Below, piece by piece: positions 1 through 7,790 of a stretch of 64,000 nt of DNA. The stretch lies in contig NZ_AP028031.1 of NCBI RefSeq assembly GCF_030296915.1, positions 2,616,001 through 2,680,000 of the forward strand, in the 5' to 3' direction. Numbering within the stretch: the stretch's first letter is position 1; the number at the start of each line of letters is the position of its first letter. Below the pieces are notes generated by a model that was given only the letters and a program-made list of their open reading frames with translations, was not told the DNA's origin and ran no database searches. The DNA comes from Anaerostipes hadrus ATCC 29173 = JCM 17467 (GTDB lineage: Bacteria > Bacillota > Clostridia > Lachnospirales > Lachnospiraceae). The translations under genes were made by a program, and so were the position numbers.

Positions 1-185
<185 letters not shown>

Positions 186-230
186 CTATGGTTATATACA
201 CAGTTTTTGTGTACAATGATACTAAGAATA

Positions 231-259
231 ATATTACTGTAAAATGTCGGATTTTTCAA
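231..259 (-). promoter_or_regulatory. Putative sigma-A promoter of proS
   Basis: Read on the minus strand, TTGAAA (254-259) and TAATAT (231-236) are separated by 17 bases, about 65 bases upstream of the proS start. This is inferred from spacing and consensus match. Confidence 0.45.
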
Positions 260-299
260 GGGGTGACGTTTTATTTAACTACACAAAAAGGAGTTTTTT

Positions 300-1634
300 A
301 TGGCAAATGAAAACAAGATGGGGTATCTTCCCATCAAAAAGCTGATATTGCAGATGTCCCTTCCTCCGATGTGTTCCATGTTTCTGCAATATTCTTACAA
401 CCTTGTTGACAGCATGTTCGTGGCTAATATCAATGAAAATGCACTTGCGGCAGTTTCTCTTTCCTTCCCGATCACAACCCTTATGATCTCCCTGTCCATC
501 TGGATTGGGGTCGGTATCAACGTTTTGATCGCAGGTTATCTTGGAGAGAAAGAACAAGACCTTGCTGACTGTGCAACAACACTTGGATTGTTGGTAGCCT
601 TGATCGTCGGTATCTGTATCAATATCCTTGCACTATTGATCATGAAACCGTACTTTTCAGCATTCACAAACAATCCAGCTATTTTTGACTATGCGATGCA
701 GTATATGTCCGTCTGTGCTTTTATGCAGGTTCCAAACATGGTACATATCGCCATCCAAAAGGTCTTTCAGGGTACTGGAAATATGATCACTCCTATGTGG
801 TTTCAGATCGCAGGAGTTATCTTTAACTTTGTTTTCGATCCATTACTGATCTTTGGAATCGGACCATTCCCTAAGATGGGAATCCGTGGTGCTGCACTGG
901 CTACTGTCCTTGGATATGCTTTATCTATGGTGATTGCTTTTCTTCTGCTTGTTTTTACAAAACAGAAAGTTCGTATCAAGATCAAAGGATTCCATGTTGA
1001 TTCTCATATGTTAAAGAATCTGTTTTCCTATGGATTTCCTTCATTTGTTATGAATGCTCTTGGATCTTTTATGCTGACATTTACCAATCTGTTTTTAACA
1101 GCTTATTCAGATACTGTTGTTGCCTTTTTTGGCGCCTATTTCAAAGTACAACAGATGATCTTCATGACAGTAAATGGCTTGATCCAAGGATGTTTGCCTG
1201 TCATGAGATTCAACTACAGTGCCAAACAGCCAGAACGTTTAAAAGAAGCTTTTCATTTTGGCACACAGGCGGCAACTGTTATGATGATCGGTGGAACATG
1301 CCTGCTTCTGTTTTTACCAAAACAGATCTTGTTCCTGTTTGCAGCTTCTGAATCAATGATCAAAATCGGAGTTCCAGCCATGCGGATCCTGTCGATCGGT
1401 TTAGTTTTCTGTGGATTTTCTATTATGATCGCTACTTATCAGCAGGCAATGGAGAAGATCCAATCTAGTATGTTGATCCACATCTTACGGCAGGGAATTT
1501 TATTGGTGCCTTTGATGTGTCTGTTTAATCATATGTTTGGGATAAATGGGATTTGGATCTCATTTCCTGTAACAGAAATTTTAGTGTTTATTGTGGCTGT
1601 TTTATTACAAACTGTTATTCCAAAACCACAATAA
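300..1634 (+). CDS. MATE family multidrug/Na+ antiporter
   Basis: The 444-residue protein has about twelve hydrophobic segments and the two-fold repeat of MATE (NorM/DinF superfamily) exporters. It opens with a short charged N terminus and LPIKKLILQMSLPPMCSMFL, and MATE-like turns such as GTGNMITPMWFQ and IRGAALATVLGY follow. These carriers expel cationic drugs or metabolites in exchange for Na+ or H+; the substrate cannot be read from sequence. The ATG follows AAAAAGGAG at normal spacing. The gene is monocistronic, divergent from proS, and ends at the terminator at 1683-1727. It is a distant paralogue of the MATE gene at 38320. Confidence 0.88.
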   Translation: MANENKMGYLPIKKLILQMSLPPMCSMFLQYSYNLVDSMFVANINENALAAVSLSFPITTLMISLSIWIGVGINVLIAGYLGEKEQDLADCATTLGLLVALIVGICINILALLIMKPYFSAFTNNPAIFDYAMQYMSVCAFMQVPNMVHIAIQKVFQGTGNMITPMWFQIAGVIFNFVFDPLLIFGIGPFPKMGIRGAALATVLGYALSMVIAFLLLVFTKQKVRIKIKGFHVDSHMLKNLFSYGFPSFVMNALGSFMLTFTNLFLTAYSDTVVAFFGAYFKVQQMIFMTVNGLIQGCLPVMRFNYSAKQPERLKEAFHFGTQAATVMMIGGTCLLLFLPKQILFLFAASESMIKIGVPAMRILSIGLVFCGFSIMIATYQQAMEKIQSSMLIHILRQGILLVPLMCLFNHMFGINGIWISFPVTEILVFIVAVLLQTVIPKPQ

Positions 1635-1682
1635 AAATTATTATTTCTTGTATTAAAAAAACTCACTCCTGTGAAAATAAAA

Positions 1683-1727
1683 AAGGTAGCAGATTCCTTT
1701 TCCGACGAAATTGGAATCTGCTACCTT
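1683..1727. terminator. Bidirectional rho-independent terminator
   Basis: AAGGTAGCAGATTCC (1683-1697) pairs with GGAATCTGCTACCTT (1713-1727) around a 15-base loop, between convergent MATE and alcohol dehydrogenase genes. A-rich and T-rich flanks allow use from both sides. Confidence 0.8.
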
Positions 1728-1757
1728 ACATTTTATACTTTATCACATTTTTAAATA

Positions 1758-2906
1758 TTACAGTAAAGATTTATATAATCCAATAATATCCTCAACACTT
1801 GCATCCTTAGGGTTTCCAGGTGCACATGCATCTGCATAAGCGGATTCTGCTAAGAACTGGATATCTTCTTCTTTCACGATTTCTTTTAAGTCTGCTGGTA
1901 TTCCGACATCTGCTGATAATTTTTTAACCGCATCAACGGCTGCTTTTCTGTATTCTTCCTGTGTCATATCTTCGACACCTTCTACACCCATTGCTTTTGC
2001 GATATATTTGTATTTATCTCCTGTTGCATCTGCATTGTATTCCATAACTGTTGGAAGTAAGATCGCATTCGCTACTCCATGAGGTGTATCATAAACTGCA
2101 CCTAATGCATGAGCCATAGAATGTACGATTCCAAGTCCTACATTTGAGAATCCCATTCCTGCAATGTACTGTCCCATTGCCATTCCTTCTCTTCCTTCTG
2201 GTGTATTCTCAACAGCTCCTCTTAAGCTGTCAGAGATCAGTTCGATGGCTTTGATATGGAACATATCTGTCATTTCCCAAGCTGCTTTTGTTGTGTATCC
2301 TTCGATGGCATGTGTTAATGCATCCATACCTGTTGCTGCTGTTAATCCTTTTGGCATAGAAGACATCATTTCTGGGTCGATCACTGCGATCACTGGAATA
2401 TCATGAGGGTCTACGCATACGAATTTACGTTTCTTTTCAACGTCTGTGATAACGTAGTTGATCGTTACTTCTGCAGCTGTTCCGGCTGTTGTTGGAACTG
2501 CGATGATTGGTACGCAAGGTTTCTTAGTATCTGCAACTCCCTCTAAGCTTCTCACATCTTCAAATTCCGGGTTGTTGATGATAATTCCAACAGCTTTTGC
2601 TGTATCCATAGAAGATCCACCACCAATAGCGATCAGGTAATCAGCTCCTGCTGCCTTAAATGCTGCAACTCCTGTCTGTACGTTTTCGATTGTTGGATTT
2701 GGTTTGATCTGTGAATATACTTCATATGCAAGTCCTGCATTATCTAATACATCTGTTACCTTCTTTGTAACTCCGAATTTTACAAGGTCTGGATCAGAAC
2801 AAACAAATGCTTTTTTGAATCCACGTTTTGTTGCTTCTGTTGCGATCTCCTGAATTGCTCCTGCTCCATGATAAGATGTTTCATTTAATACGATACGATT
2901 TACCAT
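1758..2906 (-). CDS. fucO: Iron-containing alcohol dehydrogenase, lactaldehyde reductase type
   Basis: The 382-residue protein belongs to the type III (iron-dependent) alcohol dehydrogenases and resembles FucO, which reduces lactaldehyde to 1,2-propanediol with NADH. The nucleotide site GGGSSMDTAKA lies near residues 95-105. Metal ligands are visible in DALTHAIEGY, GIVHSMAHALGA and YDTPHGVANA, and the length equals FucO. An in-frame GTG at 2915 exists, but the ATG at 2906 is preferred because AAAGGAG sits 8 bases before it. No fucose genes are nearby, so another short aldehyde or alcohol could be the substrate. The adjacent TetR gene probably controls it. Confidence 0.8.
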   Translation of the reverse strand: MVNRIVLNETSYHGAGAIQEIATEATKRGFKKAFVCSDPDLVKFGVTKKVTDVLDNAGLAYEVYSQIKPNPTIENVQTGVAAFKAAGADYLIAIGGGSSMDTAKAVGIIINNPEFEDVRSLEGVADTKKPCVPIIAVPTTAGTAAEVTINYVITDVEKKRKFVCVDPHDIPVIAVIDPEMMSSMPKGLTAATGMDALTHAIEGYTTKAAWEMTDMFHIKAIELISDSLRGAVENTPEGREGMAMGQYIAGMGFSNVGLGIVHSMAHALGAVYDTPHGVANAILLPTVMEYNADATGDKYKYIAKAMGVEGVEDMTQEEYRKAAVDAVKKLSADVGIPADLKEIVKEEDIQFLAESAYADACAPGNPKDASVEDIIGLYKSLL

Positions 2907-2948
2907 TTTATACACTCCTTTTGTATTGACATTTTTTTAACTATCTCC

Positions 2949-2977
2949 AGTATAAAATTGTTTTTTCATAAATACAA
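2949..2977 (-). promoter_or_regulatory. Promoter of the alcohol dehydrogenase gene
   Basis: TTGTAT (2972-2977) and TATACT (2949-2954) are 17 bases apart on the minus strand. A near-palindrome (ACATTT-agcg-AAATGT, 2983-2998) lies just upstream of the -35 and may be the regulator's binding site. Confidence 0.5.
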
Positions 2978-3000
2978 GTTACACATTTAGCGAAATGTAA

Positions 3001-3034
3001 AAAATGTTACACTTCATCAAAAGTGTAACATTTT
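3001..3034 (-). terminator. Terminator after the tetR gene
   Basis: AAAATGTTACACTT and AAGTGTAACATTTT form a perfect 14-bp stem with a 6-base loop, followed by Ts on the minus strand. It begins 7 bases past the tetR stop codon. The same palindrome could also serve as an operator. Confidence 0.65.
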
Positions 3035-3041
3035 CTCATCT

Positions 3042-3590
3042 TTATATATCTTTAAATAGATCATATAACTTTGGAGGCATCGCATCAATCAACTGATCTG
3101 TAAGCTGTTCCGGCGACATCTTCATTCCTGTTGTCGCCCATTCTACGGTCATGGCAATTGAACCTCTGCAATACATTCTCAATAAGAATTCTAATTCTTC
3201 TGGAATTTTATCAACGCCCTGTTTGTGAATGATATCACAATAAAATTGATAAATACACTGATAATCATACTCCATCAGACAGTTCTGACTCTCGCTTGAA
3301 AAAGCTGCTGCGAAAAATTGTCCTTCACCTTTGATGAATTCAAATTTCTTGATCAACCCTTCTCTTAATGTCAGACTGATGCCCATCTGTTTAAACGACA
3401 TCTGAGCCAATACATCAAAATACCAGTTGATCAGATCATATTTATCCTTAAAATGCCGATAAAAAGTTGGACGAGTTACATCACACTGATCTACGATCTG
3501 TTTGACTGTAATCTTATCTACTGGCGTATGCACCAACAGATCTTTCATTGCATTTGCTAATTTATATTTCATTTTCTCTGATACGTCCAT
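3042..3590 (-). CDS. TetR/AcrR family transcriptional regulator
   Basis: This is a 182-residue regulator. The N-terminal helix-turn-helix spans roughly residues 8-55, with VKQIVDQCDVTRPTFYRHFKDKYDLINWYF as the recognition region. The C-terminal part resembles the DhaS-like TetR_C ligand domain. The start at 3590 is preferred over the longer frame because AGGTGGG precedes it and the longer frame would run through the dnaJ terminator at 3653-3690. It lies directly upstream of, and on the same strand as, the alcohol dehydrogenase, so control of that gene is a reasonable inference. The effector is unknown. Confidence 0.82.
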   Translation of the reverse strand: MDVSEKMKYKLANAMKDLLVHTPVDKITVKQIVDQCDVTRPTFYRHFKDKYDLINWYFDVLAQMSFKQMGISLTLREGLIKKFEFIKGEGQFFAAAFSSESQNCLMEYDYQCIYQFYCDIIHKQGVDKIPEELEFLLRMYCRGSIAMTVEWATTGMKMSPEQLTDQLIDAMPPKLYDLFKDI

Positions 3591-3652
3591 CTCGTCCCAC
3601 CTTCTTTCATATATGGTTTTATTGTACCTTATTTGACACCATTTATAAAGGC

Positions 3653-3690
3653 AAAAAAGGCTATTATCTGCTTCAAATAACAACCTTTTT
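3653..3690 (-). terminator. Terminator of the hsp20-dnaJ operon
   Basis: On the minus strand an AAAAAGG arm pairs (with G-U pairs) with a CCTTTTTT arm around TTGAAGC, ending in a T run, 25 bases past the dnaJ-like stop codon. Confidence 0.6.
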
Positions 3691-3714
3691 ATCTATTATC
3701 AAGAAGTTTCATGT

Positions 3715-4731
3715 TTAATAAGAGGCATTTCCTCTTTGACCACAAAGTGCTTCGAATTCTTTTAATTTGTTTTTTGCCTGCTGGGAGACATTTCTTGGAA
3801 CCTGAATCTGAACAACTGCGTATTGATCTCCCTTCTGAGATGGATTCTTCATAAGTGGCATTCCTTTTCCACGCAGTCTGATCTTAGATCCTGACTGAGT
3901 TCCTTCTTTGATCTTACAGATAACATTTCCATATAATGTCTTGATCACTGCTTCACCTCCACAAACGGCTGTGCTAAATGGAACATTGATCGTTGTATAC
4001 ACATCATTTCCTTTTCGCTCAAATCCTTGTTTCTCACCTACTGTTACTTTCAGGAATAAATCACCTGCTTCACCGCCTCCGATTCCTGGATTTCCTTTTC
4101 CTCTTAAGCGGACACTTTTTCCTGTATCAATTCCGGCGGGTATATGAACCTGTAATGACTGCATTGCACCATTTTGATCTTGCAGATGTATGACTTTATC
4201 GCAGCCTGTAACCGCTTCATCAAAACTAATAGAGATATCTGCGTGTGCATCGGAACCTTTCTGTCTGAAGGATCCACTTCCGAATCCACCGCCTCCAAAT
4301 CCATCAGAAGAGCCAAAACCTCCTTGATGGAAACTGCTTCGATGGAATCCTTTGCTGTTTCTTCCTCCACCGAACATACTTCCAAAGATGTCACCAAAGA
4401 TATCATCTCCATCTCCACCTTCAAAGTGGAATTCCTGATATCCTCCATGCGTACCACCATAGTTTTGGTAATTCTTATAGAACTCAGATTCTGCTCCAGT
4501 TCCGTCAAAGGCAGCATGACCATATTGATCGTATAATTTTCTCTTCTCTGGATCACTTAATATATTATAAGCATCAGTTGCTTCTTTGAATTTCTGTTCT
4601 GCTGTTTTATCTCCGGGATTCATATCTGGGTGATATTTCTTTGCCAGTTTCCGATATGCTTTCTTGATCGTTTTCTCATCTGCAGTTTTACTGATTCCAA
4701 GAACTTCATATAAATCACGTTTTGCTGCCAT
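3715..4731 (-). CDS. DnaJ-like co-chaperone without zinc finger (CbpA type)
   Basis: The 338-residue J-domain protein stimulates DnaK ATPase and delivers unfolded substrates. The J domain spans residues 1-72 with the essential HPD at 34-36. A glycine/phenylalanine-rich linker covers about 75-160. The C-terminal substrate-binding domain follows with AGIDTGKSVRLRGKGNPG and KIRLRGKGMP. No CxxCxGxG zinc repeats are present, so this is a type B (CbpA-like) protein and not the main DnaJ. It follows hsp20 at 81 bases, with a GC-rich hairpin between them, and shares its CIRCE promoter. Confidence 0.88.
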   Translation of the reverse strand: MAAKRDLYEVLGISKTADEKTIKKAYRKLAKKYHPDMNPGDKTAEQKFKEATDAYNILSDPEKRKLYDQYGHAAFDGTGAESEFYKNYQNYGGTHGGYQEFHFEGGDGDDIFGDIFGSMFGGGRNSKGFHRSSFHQGGFGSSDGFGGGGFGSGSFRQKGSDAHADISISFDEAVTGCDKVIHLQDQNGAMQSLQVHIPAGIDTGKSVRLRGKGNPGIGGGEAGDLFLKVTVGEKQGFERKGNDVYTTINVPFSTAVCGGEAVIKTLYGNVICKIKEGTQSGSKIRLRGKGMPLMKNPSQKGDQYAVVQIQVPRNVSQQAKNKLKEFEALCGQRGNASY

Positions 4732-4776
4732 TTCGTTTCACCTTCTTTTCCTTTCATTCTCAAATAGATAGAAAGA

Positions 4777-4805
4777 TTCCCCGGGAATCTGATCATCCCG
4801 GGGAA
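4777..4805 (-). other. Intercistronic GC-rich hairpin between hsp20 and dnaJ-like gene
   Basis: TTCCCCGGGA (4777-4786) pairs with TCCCGGGGAA (4796-4805) around a 9-base loop. No long T run follows, so it looks like an mRNA processing or stability element or a weak attenuator rather than a full terminator. Confidence 0.6.
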
Positions 4806-4812
4806 AGTTCGC

Positions 4813-5259
4813 TTATCCTTCGATCGTTACGAATTTCTTTTCTTCTACTTTCTTTTCCGGAGCTTTCTTCGGAATATCCAGCATCAGAATACCATTCTCG
4901 TATTTACCGTGGATATCTTTCTCTGTGATATCTTTGCCAACATAGAAGCTTCTGCTCATGTTTCCTGCGTAACGTTCACGACGGATATATTTACCTTCTT
5001 TATCTTTCTCATCTTTATCTAATCCTTTTGCTGCACTGATCGTTAAATATCCGTCCTTCAGCTCAGCTGTGATCTCATCTTTCTTAAATCCTGGAAGGTC
5101 GATCGCTACTTCGTAGTTTCCGTCTTTTTCCTTCACATCAGTCTTCATTAAGTTCTTTGCGTGTTTACCATACAGTTCTTTATCAATATCTGGGAAAGAA
5201 AAATCCATCCAGTCGTCGTTAAATAAGTTTCCTCCAAAAATACTAGGCATCATCATCAT
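4813..5259 (-). CDS. hsp20: Hsp20/alpha-crystallin small heat-shock protein
   Basis: The 148-residue small heat-shock protein forms oligomers that hold denatured proteins in a refoldable state for DnaK/DnaJ. The alpha-crystallin domain spans about residues 38-135, from YEVAIDLPGFKKDEI to YENGILMLDIPKK. The N terminus is short, with four consecutive Met codons. The first (5259) is taken as the start, with GGAGA about 8 bases upstream. It is the first gene of the CIRCE-controlled operon, preceded by a structured leader of about 165 bases. The partner downstream is a J-domain protein. Confidence 0.9.
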   Translation of the reverse strand: MMMMPSIFGGNLFNDDWMDFSFPDIDKELYGKHAKNLMKTDVKEKDGNYEVAIDLPGFKKDEITAELKDGYLTISAAKGLDKDEKDKEGKYIRRERYAGNMSRSFYVGKDITEKDIHGKYENGILMLDIPKKAPEKKVEEKKFVTIEG

Positions 5260-5296
5260 AAGTCATCTCTCCTTTTCTTTATAATAATGTTTGGGC

Positions 5297-5318
5297 GTGT
5301 CAGGGTAATTCCTGACAC
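5297..5318 (-). other. Perfect hairpin in the hsp20 5' leader (proximal)
   Basis: GTGTCAGG pairs with CCTGACAC around a 6-base loop, about 40 bases upstream of the hsp20 start codon. It lies inside the mRNA leader predicted from the promoter at 5430-5458. Confidence 0.6.
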
Positions 5319-5335
5319 TTGCCTTTTATGTGAAG

Positions 5336-5358
5336 CATATTGAGAAGTTCTCAATATG
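5336..5358 (-). other. Perfect hairpin in the hsp20 5' leader (distal)
   Basis: CATATTGAGAA and TTCTCAATATG are complementary and nearly adjacent, giving a stem of about 10 bp. It lies inside the hsp20 mRNA leader. Confidence 0.6.
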
Positions 5359-5429
5359 ACTTGTTGTATCTTATGGAGCCTTCGGTTCTTTGGCTTCTCT
5401 CTTAAGCCCTTCCCTCTTGCTCTAGTTGT

Positions 5430-5458
5430 ACTATAACATCTATTATTAGCACTGTCAA
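5430..5458 (-). promoter_or_regulatory. Sigma-A promoter of the hsp20-dnaJ operon
   Basis: On the minus strand, consensus TTGACA (5453-5458) and TATAGT (5430-5435) are 17 bases apart. The -35 box and the start of the spacer lie inside the CIRCE element, so a bound repressor would block polymerase. Confidence 0.85.
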
Positions 5459-5472
5459 GAGGTGAGTGCTAA
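5446..5472. promoter_or_regulatory. CIRCE element (HrcA operator)
   Basis: TTAGCACTG-N9-GAGTGCTAA matches the CIRCE consensus (TTAGCACTC-N9-GAGTGCTAA) with one change, the ninth base of one arm. CIRCE binds the HrcA repressor, which is released on heat shock. It overlaps the -35 box of the hsp20 promoter. No hrcA gene is in the window. Confidence 0.92.
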
Positions 5473-5515
5473 TTTTTTTAAAATTTTATTTCTAACATGT
5501 TATCAAACCAACAAA

Positions 5516-6391
5516 TCACAACCTGCAGTACTCCACAAATTTCTCCATTTCTTTTGTCATATATTTATTTGCATGATAAAACACTTGTCGATACATTGTA
5601 ATATCAATATCTTTCACATCTAATTTTGCGATCTTCCCTTCTTCAATATCCTTTTCTACAACAAATAATGGAAGATAAGAAAGCCCTTTCCCTGTCTTTA
5701 ACATTTTCTTGATAAAGGCCGTATCACTGCATTCAAGCACTGGTGATAATGTCTGTTTGTGAAGTGCCAGTTCCTGTTCTAATGCCTGTCTGTAATTTGC
5801 GTTTCGTTCTGTCAGATAAAATGGTGCATTTAAAATTTCTTCGATCTCAATATCCTTTTTCCCTGCTAATTTATAATTTGGTGCAGACACAAAGATCACA
5901 GGCTCCGCTTTTTCCATGACTTTCACCCAGTTTTTATTCCATCTTGGTGTGTCCAGAATATAAATGACATCGAGTTCATTGTGTTCCATCTTCTGGATCA
6001 GGCGTTCTGGAGAACCGATCGTGATCTGAATTCTAACCTGTGGATGTTCTTTCCGAAACCGCTGTACAATTTCTTGCAATTTGACAGTGCAGAGTGATTC
6101 AATCGTTCCGATATGTAATGGATTTTTTAACTCTGCAGTATCATTCATTGCATCTTTTGCCTTGTGCATTTCATCAATGATCTTATTTGCATGTATTAAA
6201 AATTCTTTTCCTTTCGGTGTGAGTATCACTTTTTTTCCTGTACGGTCAAATAACCGCACTCCTAATTCTGTCTCTAACTGACGGATCTGTACTGTTACAG
6301 CAGATTGCGAATAACCTAGTAATTCTGCGGTTTTTGAGAAGTTCTTCACTTGTGCTATCTGCATAAATGTCTGTATCTGACGGAATTCCAT
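5516..6391 (-). CDS. LysR family transcriptional regulator
   Basis: The 291-residue regulator has the LysR winged helix-turn-helix at residues 1-60 (FRQIQTFMQIAQVKNFSKTAELLGYSQSAV contains it). A periplasmic-binding-protein-like effector domain covers about 90-290. It is transcribed divergently from the serine transporter-sdaAB-sdaAA operon across a 172-bp intergenic region with a palindrome over the predicted -35 box. It is therefore the likely activator of that operon, perhaps responding to serine or a related compound. The effector is inferred only from gene order. Confidence 0.88.
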   Translation of the reverse strand: MEFRQIQTFMQIAQVKNFSKTAELLGYSQSAVTVQIRQLETELGVRLFDRTGKKVILTPKGKEFLIHANKIIDEMHKAKDAMNDTAELKNPLHIGTIESLCTVKLQEIVQRFRKEHPQVRIQITIGSPERLIQKMEHNELDVIYILDTPRWNKNWVKVMEKAEPVIFVSAPNYKLAGKKDIEIEEILNAPFYLTERNANYRQALEQELALHKQTLSPVLECSDTAFIKKMLKTGKGLSYLPLFVVEKDIEEGKIAKLDVKDIDITMYRQVFYHANKYMTKEMEKFVEYCRL

Positions 6392-6442
6392 TTTTTCTCC
6401 TTTGTACTATTATGAATAATTTTCAATGTTATCATTAAATCT

Positions 6443-6477
6443 ATGAATTTGATTCATCTATACGTGGATGATACAAT
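6443..6477 (+). promoter_or_regulatory. Serine operon promoter with LysR-type palindrome
   Basis: TTGATT (6449-6454) and TACAAT (6472-6477) are 17 bases apart. A perfect palindrome ATGAAT-TTG-ATTCAT (6443-6457) covers the -35 box and is the best candidate LysR site in the divergent intergenic region. Confidence 0.55.
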
Positions 6478-6563
6478 ACAAACATAAAGACGTCAAACAT
6501 TTTTTGTGCACATTAAACAAACTACGATGATATGTGATTAAGCTTTTAGAGGAGTAATTAAAA

Positions 6564-7787
6564 ATGGAAAAGAAAAAATTTAAACTTGGTCTGGTACCAA
6601 AACTCATTATTGCCATCATTATTGGTATCCTGTTTGGACAGTTCCTTCCAACTGGATTCTGCCGCTTTGTTGTAACACTGTCTGGATTCTTCAGTACCTA
6701 CTTAAAATTCATCATTCCACTGATGATCCTTGCTTATGTAACTATGGGAATCGCTGATCTGTCACAAGGTGCTGGACAGCTGCTTTTAATTACCGTTGCT
6801 CTTGCTTATGGTTCAACTTTACTTGCTGGTACAGCTTCTTACCTTGTATCATCCAATCTGTTCCCACACTTTATGACTTCTGGGGCATTAGATCAGATTG
6901 CTGCGACTGCTGATGCGTCACTGAAACCTTATTTTTCACTGACGATCACACCGCTGTTTGATACATTATCTGCTGTTGTTCTTGCTTTCATTTTAGGATT
7001 ATGCTTATCCACAATGAAAAGTAAAGAGATCGGAAACAGCCTTTACAACGGAATGAGCGATTTCTCAACGATCATCGATAAAGTCCTTCACAAAACGATC
7101 ATTCCTTTATTGCCATTGTATATCTGTGGTACATTTACTGATATGACGAAATCAGGGAAAACATTTGCAATCCTTGGAATCTTATGGAAAGTATTCCTTG
7201 TAGTGATCATCATGCACTTTGTATGTATCACGATCCAGTTTATAATTGCAGGTTCTGTCAGCAAAAAGAATCCTCTCTCTCTTATTAAAAATCAGGTTCC
7301 TGGTTATACTACAGCTTTAGGAACTCAGTCTTCTGCTGCTACAATTCCTGTCAATCTGGAATGTGCAAAGAATGACGGTGTCAGTGCTCAGATCCGTAAC
7401 TTTGTAGTGCCTCTTTGTGCCAATATCCACATGGCAGGTTCTATGATCACGATCACAGCATGTGCAACTGCTGTATGTTTGATGAATCAGTTACCGATCA
7501 GCCTTGCAACTGTTATTCCATTTATTATGACACTTGGTGTTGCAATGGTCGCTTCTCCTGGAGCTCCAGGTGGATCTATCATGACTGCATTACCTTTCCT
7601 TTACATGGTATTTGGTACAACAGCAGGAGATACAAACGGACCAATCTGTGCTTTAATGGTTGCACTTTATATCACACAGGATTCTTTCGGAACTGCATGT
7701 AACATTTCCGGAGATAATGCGATTGGAATCGTTGTAGATTCTATTTACAAGAAATTTATTTTAAAAGAAGATACAGTGGAGGCTTAA
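6564..7787 (+). CDS. Dicarboxylate/amino acid:cation symporter, probably serine/threonine uptake
   Basis: The 407-residue DAACS-family symporter has about eight to ten hydrophobic segments. The hallmark re-entrant regions are TQSSAATIPVN (serine-rich loop) and ASPGAPGGSIMTALPF. It couples amino acid uptake to Na+ or H+. Because it is followed by both serine dehydratase subunits, a serine (SstT-like) substrate is inferred. The ATG follows GAGGAG. The stop is only 3 bases from the sdaAB start, indicating translational coupling. Confidence 0.85.
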   Translation: MEKKKFKLGLVPKLIIAIIIGILFGQFLPTGFCRFVVTLSGFFSTYLKFIIPLMILAYVTMGIADLSQGAGQLLLITVALAYGSTLLAGTASYLVSSNLFPHFMTSGALDQIAATADASLKPYFSLTITPLFDTLSAVVLAFILGLCLSTMKSKEIGNSLYNGMSDFSTIIDKVLHKTIIPLLPLYICGTFTDMTKSGKTFAILGILWKVFLVVIIMHFVCITIQFIIAGSVSKKNPLSLIKNQVPGYTTALGTQSSAATIPVNLECAKNDGVSAQIRNFVVPLCANIHMAGSMITITACATAVCLMNQLPISLATVIPFIMTLGVAMVASPGAPGGSIMTALPFLYMVFGTTAGDTNGPICALMVALYITQDSFGTACNISGDNAIGIVVDSIYKKFILKEDTVEA

Positions 7788-7790
7788 TTT

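Noticed and set aside
279..557. 92-codon minus-strand frame opposite the first MATE gene
   Set aside because: It lies wholly antisense to a clear transporter gene and has a Cys/Lys-rich, unpatterned translation.
803..985. 60-codon frame opposite the MATE gene
   Set aside because: Shadow of the coding strand with no domain features.
3591..3683. N-terminal extension of the TetR protein
   Set aside because: It would begin within the dnaJ operon terminator; AGGTGGG before 3590 marks the real start.
4104..4556. 150-codon frame overlapping the dnaJ-like gene
   Set aside because: It is a shifted frame of the G/F-rich region; the J-domain protein accounts for the DNA fully.
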